Assembly (NCBI GenBank): GCA_030685025.1
Contig: JAUXWC010000049.1
Span: forward strand, 1-36,452
Origin: Rhodoferax sp.
Lineage (GTDB): Bacteria > Pseudomonadota > Gammaproteobacteria > Burkholderiales > Burkholderiaceae_C
Length of the DNA: 36,452 nucleotides
Direction: 5' to 3'
Under the pieces are notes generated by a model, which was not told the origin of the DNA, made no database searches, and worked only from the letters and a program-made list of their open reading frames with translations. How positions within the stretch are numbered: the first letter of the stretch is position 1; every line of letters begins with the position of its first letter. The position numbers were made by a program, and so were the translations under genes. Of the stretch, positions 23,112-31,391 are shown piece by piece.

Positions 23112-24224
23112 ATGTTATTCCATTCCTCCATTCGGACCGAGTTGGCCCGCAGTTTTGGCGTGACCCTGGTGGTGCTGGTGACAGTGGTGATGACCATGAT
23201 GCTGATCCGCACACTGGGACAGGCTTCACGCGGCAGCTTCGATCCGGCAGACGTGATGCTGGTCATGGGCTACACGGTGCTGGGCCACCTGCCCTCGATC
23301 CTGACCATGAGTCTGTTCATCGCCGTGGTCGGCACACTCTCGCGCATGTACCGCGACAGCGAGATGGTGATCTGGTTCTCCAGCGGGCGTGGTCTGTCCA
23401 ACGTGTTGGGCCCACTGTTTCGGTTTGCCTGGCCGGTTCTGCTCGGTGTCCTGGTGCTGTCGGTGCTGGTCTGGCCGTGGTCGCAGCAGCGGATCATCGA
23501 GTTGCGCAATCACTATGAGACCCGAGGTGACCTTGATCGGGTGCAACCCGGCTTCTTTCAGACCTCTGCCGCCGGTACGCGGGTGTTCTTCGTCGAAAAA
23601 GACCTCTCTGGCCGCGGCGAGGCCAAGAACGTGTTCATCGCCACGCAAGAGGACGGCAAGGAAACCGTCACGTCCGCGCGCAGGGGTCGCGTGGAGAATC
23701 GCTCCGGCGAGCGCTTCCTGGTGCTTGAGCAGGGACAGCGGCTTGAGCGCGAAGTCGGCAAGGCAGAACTCAAGCTCAGCGAGTTCGAAAGTTACGCGCT
23801 GAAGATCGGCAGCGCCGAGATCAGCCTACAGTCGAATTCTCCCGAACGCTCCCGCGGCACCTTGACCCTGATGGCCGAACCCACCAATGTCAATCTGGGC
23901 GAGCTCTCGTGGCGGCTCGGCCTGGCCCTGGCCGCCATCAACTTGGTGGTGCTGGGCCTGGCCATCGCACACGTCAACCCGCGTGTCGGTCGCAGCGGCA
24001 ACCTGATGATCGCCCTGTTTTCGTTCGTGATCTACTTCAATTTGACCAGCGTCGGCGTCAACTGGATCAGCAGCGGGCGCGTGCCATTCGGCACTTTTAT
24101 GCTGACCCTGCATGGCGGCACCCTGGCCTGCGGCGCCTTGTGGCTGACCATGCGGCACAACCAATTGTCGTGGCGCAGCTTGTTGCCTCGCCGAACAACC
24201 GGCGGCGTGGGGGTGCCATCATGA
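23112..24224 (+). CDS. lptF: LPS export permease LptF
   Basis: The 370-residue inner-membrane protein forms, with LptG and LptB2, the ABC motor that extracts lipopolysaccharide toward the Lpt bridge. Three N-terminal membrane segments (about 10-35, 55-80, 100-125), a periplasmic beta-jellyroll domain, and three C-terminal segments (after about 270) give the YjgP/YjgQ plan. The stop overlaps the lptG start as ATGA. No clear ribosome site precedes ATG 23112. Confidence 0.93.
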   Translation: MLFHSSIRTELARSFGVTLVVLVTVVMTMMLIRTLGQASRGSFDPADVMLVMGYTVLGHLPSILTMSLFIAVVGTLSRMYRDSEMVIWFSSGRGLSNVLGPLFRFAWPVLLGVLVLSVLVWPWSQQRIIELRNHYETRGDLDRVQPGFFQTSAAGTRVFFVEKDLSGRGEAKNVFIATQEDGKETVTSARRGRVENRSGERFLVLEQGQRLEREVGKAELKLSEFESYALKIGSAEISLQSNSPERSRGTLTLMAEPTNVNLGELSWRLGLALAAINLVVLGLAIAHVNPRVGRSGNLMIALFSFVIYFNLTSVGVNWISSGRVPFGTFMLTLHGGTLACGALWLTMRHNQLSWRSLLPRRTTGGVGVPS

Positions 24225-25327
24225 AGACCGTGCGGCGCCTGATCTATGGCGAGGTTATTGGCTCGATTGCTTTCGTGACGCTCGGGTTCTTGTCACTGTT
24301 CTTCTTCTTCGACGTCGTCGACGAGCTTTCGTTTGTACGCGGCAAGACCAGCAGCGGCTACCAGTTGCTGGACGCCTTCATGTACGTCGCCCTGCAGGTG
24401 CCCAGCCATCTGTATGAGCTGCTGCCCATCACCGTCCTGATCGGCACCATCTTTGTGATGGCCCGCCTTGCGCAGAGCTCGGAATTCACCATTCTTCGCA
24501 CCAGCGGGCTCGGGCCCTGGCGGGCCCTGCGCGTGCTATTGACGCTGGGCCTGGGCCTGGTGCTGCTCACCTTCATCGTGGGTGACTATTTGGCGCCGCT
24601 GGCCGACCGCAATGCGCAACTGCTCAAAGCCCGCTTTGAGGGGCGCATCAGCATCGGGCAGACCGGCGCCTGGCTCAAGGAGCGTCAGGCCTACAGCCAG
24701 TTCGCAGTCAACGTGCGAGCCCTGGCACCCGATGCCAGCATGCGCGATGTGCACGTTTTCGAGTTTGACAACCACGGCCTGCTGGTCTCCATGACCGTGG
24801 CCGAGCAAGCCCGCTTTGCCAGCGACGAAGCGTGGCTGATGCAGCAGGTCGAGCGCACCGAGTTCTCGGCGAGGGGCACCGATGCGGCCCATGTGGAGCG
24901 CCAAAAGCTGACCAATTTCCGCTGGCCAACCAGCATCAGCGCCGAAATGGTGTCCGCCGCCGCCCTGAGACCCGAACGCATGAGCACGATTGACCTGTTC
25001 CAGTACATTCGCCATCTCGACGCCAACGCCCAATCGGCTCAGCGCTACGAAATCGAGTTCTGGCGCAAGGTGTTCTACCCCTTGAGTTGCCTGGTCATGG
25101 TGGTGCTGGCGCTGCCCTTCGCCTACCTGCATTTTCGTTCCGGGGGCATCGCCACCTATGTGTTTGGCGGCGTCATGGCTGGCATCAGCTTCTTCCTGCT
25201 CAACAACCTGTTTGGCTACATCGGCAACCTCAACCATTGGCAGCCATGGCTCACTGCGGCGCTGCCGGGCATCATCTACTCGGTGGTGTCCCTGAGCGCA
25301 TTCGGGTGGCTGGTCCTGCGACGCTAA
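24221..25327 (+). CDS. lptG: LPS export permease LptG
   Basis: The 368-residue partner of LptF starts at MKTVRRLIYGEVIGSIAFVTLGFLSLF, then the coupling segment with SSEFTILRTSGLGPWR, the periplasmic domain, and the C-terminal helices with FWRKVFYPLSCLVMVVLALPFAY. The ATG overlaps the lptF stop. An open frame extends upstream, but it is antisense to nothing and simply crosses lptF. The lptF-lptG pair with divergent pepA is a widespread arrangement in beta- and gammaproteobacteria. Confidence 0.94.
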   Translation: MKTVRRLIYGEVIGSIAFVTLGFLSLFFFFDVVDELSFVRGKTSSGYQLLDAFMYVALQVPSHLYELLPITVLIGTIFVMARLAQSSEFTILRTSGLGPWRALRVLLTLGLGLVLLTFIVGDYLAPLADRNAQLLKARFEGRISIGQTGAWLKERQAYSQFAVNVRALAPDASMRDVHVFEFDNHGLLVSMTVAEQARFASDEAWLMQQVERTEFSARGTDAAHVERQKLTNFRWPTSISAEMVSAAALRPERMSTIDLFQYIRHLDANAQSAQRYEIEFWRKVFYPLSCLVMVVLALPFAYLHFRSGGIATYVFGGVMAGISFFLLNNLFGYIGNLNHWQPWLTAALPGIIYSVVSLSAFGWLVLRR

Positions 25328-25333
25328 CCCACC

Positions 25334-25711
25334 ATGAATTCTCCCGTTCCCAGGCATGCGGTTGTGCTCTTCGGCCATGGCTCTCGTGACCCACTTTGGC
25401 GCCAACCCATCGAAGCCGTGGCGGCGCGCATGCAGCAGCTTGCGCCGGACGTGCTGGTCCGCTGCGCCTATCTGGAGCTGACTGAGCCCGACTTGCCGAC
25501 CGCCGCCGCCGAACTGGCTGCCTCGGGCATCGCGTCGCTATCCGTGGTGCCACTGTTCCTGGGAGTCGGCAGGCATGCCCGGGAAGACCTCCCCATGCTG
25601 ATCACTGAACTGCGCCTGCGTTACGCCGCCATCAGCATCAGCCTCAAGCCGGCCATTGGCGAAGACGCCCAAATCGTGAACCTGATCGCGGAGTTGTCGC
25701 TGCAACGCTGA
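25334..25711 (+). CDS. Short CbiX/SirB-type chelatase
   Basis: The 125-residue protein has the CbiX signature LFGHGSRDPLW at the N-terminus (metal-binding His) and VVPLFLGVGRHAREDLP in the middle with the second His. Short CbiX proteins insert Co2+ or Fe2+ into sirohydrochlorin, for B12 or siroheme. It lies 6 bp after lptG and 50 bp before a CysB-like regulator. Because siroheme is needed by sulfite reductase, that pairing suggests a role in sulfur assimilation. Confidence 0.85.
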   Translation: MNSPVPRHAVVLFGHGSRDPLWRQPIEAVAARMQQLAPDVLVRCAYLELTEPDLPTAAAELAASGIASLSVVPLFLGVGRHAREDLPMLITELRLRYAAISISLKPAIGEDAQIVNLIAELSLQR

Positions 25712-25761
25712 CCCTTATATTCGCAAGGCATAATTATTCGAATTGTTAGCCTGAATGCGAT

Positions 25762-26715
25762 ATGAATCTACACCAGTTCCGTTTTGTGCAAGAGGCCGTT
25801 CGGCGCAACTTGAATCTGACCGAAGCCGCCAAGGCCTTGCACACTTCGCAGCCCGGCGTTTCCAAGGCCATCATCGAACTTGAAGAAGAGCTGGGCGTCG
25901 AGATCTTCGCCCGCCACGGCAAACGGCTCAAGCGCGTGACCGAGCCCGGGCAGCACGTGCTCAAGAGCATCGACCTGATCATGCGCGAGCTGGGCAACCT
26001 CAAGCGCATTGGCGAGCAATACAGCGCGCAGGACAGCGGCACCCTGTCCATTGCCACCACCCACACCCAGGCGCGCTATGTGCTGCCCGAGCCGGTCGCC
26101 AAGCTGCGCGAGGCCTACCCGAAGGTCAACGTCAGCCTGCACCAGGGCTCGCCGGACCAGGTGGCGCACATGCTGATCGACGAGATTGCCGAAATTGGCG
26201 TGGCCACCGAGTCCCTGGCGGACTATTCCGAACTGGTGACCATGCCCTGCTACGAGTGGCAACACATGCTGGTACTGCCCATCGGCCACCCGCTGTGTCT
26301 GAAGGAGCGCGTGACGCTGGAGGACATCGCAGGCGAGCCACTGATCACCTACCACCCCTCGTTCACCGGCCGCACCAAGATCGACCACGCCTTTGCGGTG
26401 CGCAAACTGCAGCCGCGCGTGGCGCTGGAGGCGATTGATTCAGACGTCATCAAGACCTACGTCCGCTTAGGCCTGGGCATTGGCATCGCCGCCGAGATGG
26501 CGGTGCGCGACGTTACCGGCGACGGCGGCGCCAGTGGCCTGGTGGTGCGCCCCGCCGGTTACCTGTTTGGCCAGAACGTGGCGCGCGTGGCCTTCAAGCG
26601 GGGTGTCTACCTGCGCAATTTTGTCTACACCTTTGCCGAGCTGCTGAGTGATCGGCTGGATCGCCACCTGATCGCGCGGGCCATGACCGGGCAGGTCAAC
26701 GACTACGAGTTGTAG
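25762..26715 (+). CDS. cysB: CysB-like LysR-family regulator
   Basis: This 317-residue LysR-type regulator has the CysB-specific N-terminus MNLHQFRFVQEAVRRNLNLTEAAKALHTSQPGVSKAIIELEEELG. The effector domain has TTHTQARYVLP and GSPDQVA, as in CysB/Cbl, where sulfate, thiosulfate or N-acetylserine binds. It is expected to activate sulfate assimilation genes. CysB or Cbl cannot be separated by eye, but the short CbiX upstream fits sulfur control. Confidence 0.9.
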   Translation: MNLHQFRFVQEAVRRNLNLTEAAKALHTSQPGVSKAIIELEEELGVEIFARHGKRLKRVTEPGQHVLKSIDLIMRELGNLKRIGEQYSAQDSGTLSIATTHTQARYVLPEPVAKLREAYPKVNVSLHQGSPDQVAHMLIDEIAEIGVATESLADYSELVTMPCYEWQHMLVLPIGHPLCLKERVTLEDIAGEPLITYHPSFTGRTKIDHAFAVRKLQPRVALEAIDSDVIKTYVRLGLGIGIAAEMAVRDVTGDGGASGLVVRPAGYLFGQNVARVAFKRGVYLRNFVYTFAELLSDRLDRHLIARAMTGQVNDYEL

Positions 26716-26796
26716 TCCGGCCGCCCACGCTGACAAGAATCAGCCCTGCCGTTCCCTGCTTCTTTCTCTATCGCCCACATATTGAACCTGCGCACC

Positions 26797-27963
26797 ATGG
26801 CCGACCACACCGCCTTCACTCCGCCCGTCGCCAGCAAACTGCCCACGGTCGGCACCACCATCTTCACCGTCATGTCCACCCTCGCGGCAGAGCATGGCGC
26901 GGTCAACCTGGGCCAGGGTTTTCCTGACTTTGATTGCGCGCCCGAGCTGATCACGGCGGTAGGCACCGCCATGAACCAGGGGCACAACCAGTACCCGCCG
27001 ATGCCAGGCGTGCCGGTGTTGCGCGAGGCGATTGCCGCCAAGCTCCAGGCGCTGTATGGCCGCCCGTACCGGCCCGGCGACGAGATCACCGTCACTGCGG
27101 GCGCTACACAAGCCATCCTGACCGCCATCCTGGCGGTCGTCCACGCGGGCGACGAGGTGATCGTGCTGGAGCCCTGTTACGACAGCTACGGCCCCAACAT
27201 CACGCTGGCCGGTGGCACGGTGGTACGGGTGCCCCTGACGCCAGGCACGTTTCGTCCAGACTTCGACAAAATCGCCGCCGCGCTGACACCACGCACCCGC
27301 GCCATCCTCATCAACACCCCGCACAACCCGAGCGCCACGGTCTGGAGCGAGCAGGACATGCTGGCCTTGCAGGCGCTACTGGCGCCTACCAAGGTGCTGT
27401 TGATCAGCGACGAGGTCTACGAGCACATGGTGTTTGATGGCCAGCCGCACCAGAGCGCGGCGCGCTTCCCCGGCCTGGCGGCGCGCGCCTTCATCGTCTC
27501 CAGCTTTGGCAAGACCTACCATGTCACCGGCTGGAAGGTCGGCTACGTGGCGGCCCCAGCCAGCCTGATGGCCGAGTTTCGCAAGGTGCACCAGTTCAAT
27601 GTGTTCACCGTCAACACGCCGATGCAGCACGGTTTGGCGCAGTACATGGCCAACCCGGCGCCGCACCTGGGCTTGCCCGCCTTCTACCAGCGCAAGCGCG
27701 AGTTGTTTCGTCACGGGTTGCAGGCGACCCGTTTCAAACTGCTGCCCTGCGAGGGCAGCTACTTCCAGTGCGTCGACATCTCGGACGTCAGCGATCTGGG
27801 TGAAGCCGACTTCTGCAAGTGGCTCACGACCGAGATTGGCGTGGCGGCCATTCCCCTGTCGGCCTTCTACGGTGACGGGTTTGATCAGCGCGTGGTGCGC
27901 TTTTGTTTTGCCAAGAAGGATGAGACGCTGAAGGCGGCGATTGAGCGACTGGCGAGGTTGTAG
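26797..27963 (+). CDS. Class I/II aminotransferase (methionine/kynurenine type, YbdL-like)
   Basis: The 388-residue PLP enzyme opens with SKLPTVGTTIFTVMSTLAAEHGAVNLGQGFPDFD, has NTPHNPSATVWS and the PLP-lysine motif SSFGKTYHVTGWKVGY, then FNVFTVNTPMQHGLAQYM. This set matches YbdL and kynurenine/glutamine transaminase-like enzymes acting on methionine and aromatic amino acids. ATG 26797 is used; a TTG five codons earlier is possible. It follows the CysB-like gene, so methionine salvage would be a fitting role. Confidence 0.88.
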   Translation: MADHTAFTPPVASKLPTVGTTIFTVMSTLAAEHGAVNLGQGFPDFDCAPELITAVGTAMNQGHNQYPPMPGVPVLREAIAAKLQALYGRPYRPGDEITVTAGATQAILTAILAVVHAGDEVIVLEPCYDSYGPNITLAGGTVVRVPLTPGTFRPDFDKIAAALTPRTRAILINTPHNPSATVWSEQDMLALQALLAPTKVLLISDEVYEHMVFDGQPHQSAARFPGLAARAFIVSSFGKTYHVTGWKVGYVAAPASLMAEFRKVHQFNVFTVNTPMQHGLAQYMANPAPHLGLPAFYQRKRELFRHGLQATRFKLLPCEGSYFQCVDISDVSDLGEADFCKWLTTEIGVAAIPLSAFYGDGFDQRVVRFCFAKKDETLKAAIERLARL

Positions 27964-28047
27964 GGGTTTGATCGGGCGAAATCAACATCGGTGAGCGGCT
28001 GCGCAGCGGCCCGCGGATGCGGCATGTCCCAACGCGCAGCAAGATCT

Positions 28048-28530
28048 TCAACCCAGGGGGAGATACAAAGCCATTGGAGAATCCGAACAGACCGTGAAGC
28101 CATATTGTTGGTAGAACGCCTTGGCCCTCTCGTCTTTTGCATCCACCAGTAGAGCATAGGCGCCGACATGGGACCGCGCTTTCAGACATCGATCAACGGC
28201 CAGACCCATGAGCACTGTGCCCATTCCCGTGCCACGACATTCAATGTGTCGCGCGAGGCGGCCCATGCGAAAGCAGGGTACCGGATAACGCGGCAACTTC
28301 TTTCGCTCGGCGTCACCGAGATGCTCAACCCCAACTTGCGCCGCACTCAATGTGTAGAAACCCAGGATCTTGCTTGGCCGGACGTCATCAACCAGGACGA
28401 ATATCGAAGTGATGCCCTTGGCACTTTGTTGCACGGCATATTTGCGCAAATACTCGTCCAGCGCAGGTTCGCCGCATTGGAAGTCGGTTCGATCATGCCG
28501 GCTGGCGTCAAGTGCCTGCTCTTCAAGCAC
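28048..28530 (-). CDS. GNAT-family toxin (TacT-like)
   Basis: This 160-residue acetyltransferase starts at GTG 28530, which overlaps the antitoxin stop, so translation is coupled. It has DFQCGEPALDEYLRKYAVQQSAKG at the N-terminus, LGFYTLSAAQV, the acetyl-CoA loop RGTGMGTVLM, and the catalytic-Tyr end KAFYQQYGF. This is the TacT/AtaT type, which acetylates aminoacyl-tRNA and blocks translation. The upstream frame to 28614 lies inside the antitoxin and is not used. Confidence 0.88.
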   Translation of the reverse strand: MLEEQALDASRHDRTDFQCGEPALDEYLRKYAVQQSAKGITSIFVLVDDVRPSKILGFYTLSAAQVGVEHLGDAERKKLPRYPVPCFRMGRLARHIECRGTGMGTVLMGLAVDRCLKARSHVGAYALLVDAKDERAKAFYQQYGFTVCSDSPMALYLPLG

Positions 28531-28792
28531 GCTTGACCTTTGACGCTGCCTTGATGGCTCCCTGTAACACCGGGTTGGGTGCAAATGCGCCACTGATTGC
28601 CGCATTGAAAGCAAGAAAATCCCGCTTCGAGAGCGTCACACGTGACTCCTGCTCCAACAAAATCTGTGCCTTTTCCTTGGCCGCGCTACGAACAAATCCG
28701 GCCATGGTCGTACCCATGAGGCTGGCCGCGCGAGACAGAAGATCCTTGTCGTCGGCGTCAAGTTTTAGATCGAAACGTGCAGCGGTGGACAT
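28523..28792 (-). CDS. DUF1778 antitoxin (TacA-like)
   Basis: The 89-residue protein starts at ATG 28792, preceded by GGAG; an ATG at 28819 has none and lies in the operator. It has an N-terminal ribbon-helix-helix (ARFDLKLDADDKDLLSRAASLMGTTMAGFVRSAA) and a C-terminal toxin-neutralising tail (LSKRDFLAFNAAISG). Such antitoxins bind DNA and repress their own operon. The operon order antitoxin-toxin and the 8-bp overlap match the family. Confidence 0.9.
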   Translation of the reverse strand: MSTAARFDLKLDADDKDLLSRAASLMGTTMAGFVRSAAKEKAQILLEQESRVTLSKRDFLAFNAAISGAFAPNPVLQGAIKAASKVKRA

Positions 28793-28810
28793 GGGCGGCT
28801 CCAATTTGTG

Positions 28811-28846
28811 ATACGGCATTTTACCGTATTAATGTCGTTGCGGCAA
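28811..28846 (-). promoter_or_regulatory. Promoter and operator of the toxin-antitoxin operon
   Basis: Read on the minus strand: TTGCCG (28846-28841), a 17-bp spacer, then TAAAAT (28823-28818). The inverted repeat ATACGG (28811-28816) and CCGTAT (28824-28829) brackets the -10 with a 7-bp spacer. Binding of the ribbon-helix-helix antitoxin there would block transcription. Confidence 0.65.
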
Positions 28847-28882
28847 TACGTTGAGGACCTTGCAGTGACGCGACCCCAGCCC

Positions 28883-30196
28883 CTACAACAAATCCCTCAA
28901 CTGGTAATACGCCATGCCAATCGCCAGACTGGGCATGCGCAACAACTTGCCGCCGGGGAAGTGGTGGTGCTTCAGGCGCGCGAACACATCAAAGCGGCTG
29001 GCCTGGCCTTCGATGGCTTGCGCCACCAGCTTGCCGGCCAGGCCGGTCAGCGCCACGCCGTGGCCGCTGAAGCCCTGCAGGTAATACACGTTGTCGCCCA
29101 GCCGTCCGAAGTCGGGGGCGCGGTTCATGCTGATGTCAACGAAGCCGCCCCACACGTAGTTGATCGGCGCGGCCTTCAGCTCGGGGAAAACCTGGCCCAT
29201 GCGCCGCGCCATGCTTTGGCGCAGGTTGGCCGGCGTGGCGGTGGTGTAGCTGACGCGCCCGCCAAACAGCAGCCGAAAGTCGGCGCTGAAGCGGTAGTAG
29301 TCCAGCACAAAATTGTTGTCGCACACCGAGGCATTGCTCGGGATCAGGCGCCGGCACAGCGCCGGGTTCAGCGGCGCGGTGGCCACCATGTAGGTGCCCA
29401 CCGGCATGATGCGTGGCGCGATCTCGGGCGCCACCTGGGGGCCGTATTCGGCCAGGGTGCAGTTGCCCGCCAGAACGGCAAAACGCGCCGACACCGAACC
29501 CTTGGCGGTGACGGCCGTCAGGCCCGTACCGCGTTTCAGTGCCGTCACTGGTGACCGCTCGAAGATGCGCACGCCCAGTTGCTGTGCCGCCCGGGCCAGA
29601 CCCAGGCCGAATTTCAGCGGGTGCAGGTGGCCAGACATCTGCTCGTAGGCCGCCAAGCAGTACCGTGTGCCGCCGATGTGGCGCGACAGGTCAGCGCCAC
29701 TTGCCAGGTCGTAGCGCAGGCCGTAGCGGTCTTGCAGGGTCTTGAGGTCGGCCTCCAACGCGCGCGCCTTGCGCGGCGAGTCGGCCACGTACAGGTAGCC
29801 GTGCACGCGTTCGCAGTCGATGTGGTACTGGACAATGCGCTCATCCATCAGGTGGATAGCCTCGACCGACATGTCCCAGGCCAGGCGCGCATCGGCGGCG
29901 CCGAGTTGCTGCTCGAACGGTTCCTGGCCACTGGCAAATCCGACAATCGCCTGGCCGCCATTGCGCCCTGAAGCGCCAGAACAGACGCGATCAGCCTCCA
30001 GCACCACCACACTCAAACCCCGCTGGGCCAGCTCGATGGCCGCTGACAGCCCGGCATAGCCCGCGCCGACCACCACCACGTCCGCCTGAACCGAGCCGCC
30101 GAGGGCGGGCGCCGCAACCGGCCGGGTGACGCTGGCCTCGTAGTAACTGCTCTGGTTGAGCTGGGTGTCCGAGCGGATCAAAGAGCGGGTGAACAT
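28883..30196 (-). CDS. FAD-dependent oxidoreductase (PuuB-like)
   Basis: The 437-residue DAO-family flavoprotein has the Rossmann motif VVVVGAGYAGLSAAIELAQRG (from about 40), then CSGASGRNGGQ, and the C-terminal YLQGFSGHGVALTGLAGKL FAD-contact region. Length and these blocks fit gamma-glutamylputrescine oxidase (PuuB) and relatives. The neighbouring agmatinase gene would produce putrescine, so a role in putrescine breakdown is likely. No PuuA-like synthetase is in the window, so the exact substrate is open. Confidence 0.87.
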   Translation of the reverse strand: MFTRSLIRSDTQLNQSSYYEASVTRPVAAPALGGSVQADVVVVGAGYAGLSAAIELAQRGLSVVVLEADRVCSGASGRNGGQAIVGFASGQEPFEQQLGAADARLAWDMSVEAIHLMDERIVQYHIDCERVHGYLYVADSPRKARALEADLKTLQDRYGLRYDLASGADLSRHIGGTRYCLAAYEQMSGHLHPLKFGLGLARAAQQLGVRIFERSPVTALKRGTGLTAVTAKGSVSARFAVLAGNCTLAEYGPQVAPEIAPRIMPVGTYMVATAPLNPALCRRLIPSNASVCDNNFVLDYYRFSADFRLLFGGRVSYTTATPANLRQSMARRMGQVFPELKAAPINYVWGGFVDISMNRAPDFGRLGDNVYYLQGFSGHGVALTGLAGKLVAQAIEGQASRFDVFARLKHHHFPGGKLLRMPSLAIGMAYYQLRDLL

Positions 30197-30212
30197 GCAC
30201 GGTATTCCTTGT

Positions 30213-30341
30213 CAGTTGGGGACAGAGCTTGCTCGCTGCGCGTAGCTGCGGTCTGTCCCACAAGGTGGACAGCCAACATCCGACGACCAGTTGGGGACAG
30301 AGCTTGCTCGCTGCGCGTAGCTGCGGTCTGTCCCACAAGGT
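30213..30341. repeat. Two perfect 54-bp direct repeats with internal palindrome
   Basis: The segment from CAGTTGGGG to CACAAGGT occurs at 30213-30266 and identically at 30288-30341, with a 21-bp spacer. Each copy holds GGGACAGA and TCTGTCCC (30219-30226 with 30252-30259; 30294-30301 with 30327-30334) as arms of a long hairpin. This resembles REP-type elements. The second copy ends at the agmatinase stop, so both could be in its 3' end. Confidence 0.85.
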
Positions 30342-30342
30342 C

Positions 30343-31260
30343 TCAGAAACACTTGGCGATCTGCCCACACAGGTAGGTCCAGACCAGCGTCGCCGCCACG
30401 TTGCTGGTGAGCTCGGCATGGTCGTAGGCGGGTGCGACTTCGACACAGTCCATGCCCACCATGTTCAGGCCAGCCAGGGACTCCAGCAGCGTCAACACTT
30501 GAGAACTGCTCAGACCGCCCGGCTCGGGCGTGCCGGTGCCGGGCGCAAACGCCGGGTCCAGGCAGTCAATGTCCAGCGTCAGGTAACAGGGCCGCTGGCC
30601 CAGGCGCTGCAAGACCGCGTCAATCACCGGCTGCAGCCCGCCACCGTCGAGGCCACGAAGCTGGCGCGCAGTGAAGATCAGCCCGCCCTGGTCTTGCACG
30701 TACTCGCGGGCGGCACGCTCGCCGCTGGAGCGCAAGCCAATTTGCACCGTGTGCTGGGGGCTGACCAGGTCCTCCTGAATCGCCTCATAGGTCCAGGTGC
30801 CATGCCCGGAGGGCTCGCCAAAATGATCTTGCCAGGTATCGCAGTGCGCATCGAAATGCACCAGCGCCAATTCACCGTGCTGCGCTTTGGCGGCGCGCAG
30901 CAGGGCCAGCGTCACCGAGTGATCGCCACCCAAAAAAACGCAGTGGTGACGCGCCATCAAGGCAGTGGCCTGTTCCCGGATCTGTGAGCGAACCTCCTCC
31001 AGCGGCGAGGCATTTGGCAGACGCAGGTCGCCAGCGTCGCCCAGATGGCCCAGCGGCGTGACCTCGAACAAGGGGTGCAGACCGTCGCACAGCATCAAGC
31101 TGGCGCGGCGAATCTCCTGCGGGCCAAAGCGCGCACCGGGCCGGTTGGTCACCGCGCCGTCAAACGGCACGCCCGCCACGGCAAAGCGTTGCGCTGCCAG
31201 CGCCGGCGCGGCCAGAAAACGGTTGCTGTTGTTGGCGTAGGCAAACTGACCCAGACTCAT
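30343..31260 (-). CDS. speB: Agmatinase
   Basis: This 305-residue ureohydrolase converts agmatine to putrescine and urea. All manganese-site motifs are present: GGDHS, VHFDAHCDTW (DAHxD), and TLDIDCLDPAFAPGTGTPEPGG. GHGTWTYEAIQE marks the SpeB branch rather than arginase. ATG 31260 is chosen for the following family start MSLGQFAYANNS and the AGGA upstream; the longer frame has no family match. With the decarboxylase (if it acts on arginine) and the PuuB-like enzyme, it suggests an agmatine-putrescine route. Confidence 0.92.
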   Translation of the reverse strand: MSLGQFAYANNSNRFLAAPALAAQRFAVAGVPFDGAVTNRPGARFGPQEIRRASLMLCDGLHPLFEVTPLGHLGDAGDLRLPNASPLEEVRSQIREQATALMARHHCVFLGGDHSVTLALLRAAKAQHGELALVHFDAHCDTWQDHFGEPSGHGTWTYEAIQEDLVSPQHTVQIGLRSSGERAAREYVQDQGGLIFTARQLRGLDGGGLQPVIDAVLQRLGQRPCYLTLDIDCLDPAFAPGTGTPEPGGLSSSQVLTLLESLAGLNMVGMDCVEVAPAYDHAELTSNVAATLVWTYLCGQIAKCF

Positions 31261-31314
31261 GGCTGCATCCTGCGGAAGTGGGAGCCCCAGTGTCCCCCAA
31301 ACCGAGGGCCGCGA

Positions 31315-31333
31315 TGGGGCCAATTTGGCCCCA
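31315..31333. repeat. 19-bp palindrome upstream of speB
   Basis: TGGGGCCAA-T-TTGGCCCCA is a perfect 9+1+9 palindrome in the 131-bp gap between speB and the FecR gene. It could be a regulator site for speB or a weak terminator for the FecR transcript; it lacks a T-run. Confidence 0.4.
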
Positions 31334-31391
31334 AGTCAGGCGGCCACTGGGCCAACGCGGTGCCGAACCCGTCGCGCCGGTGCGGCGGCGC

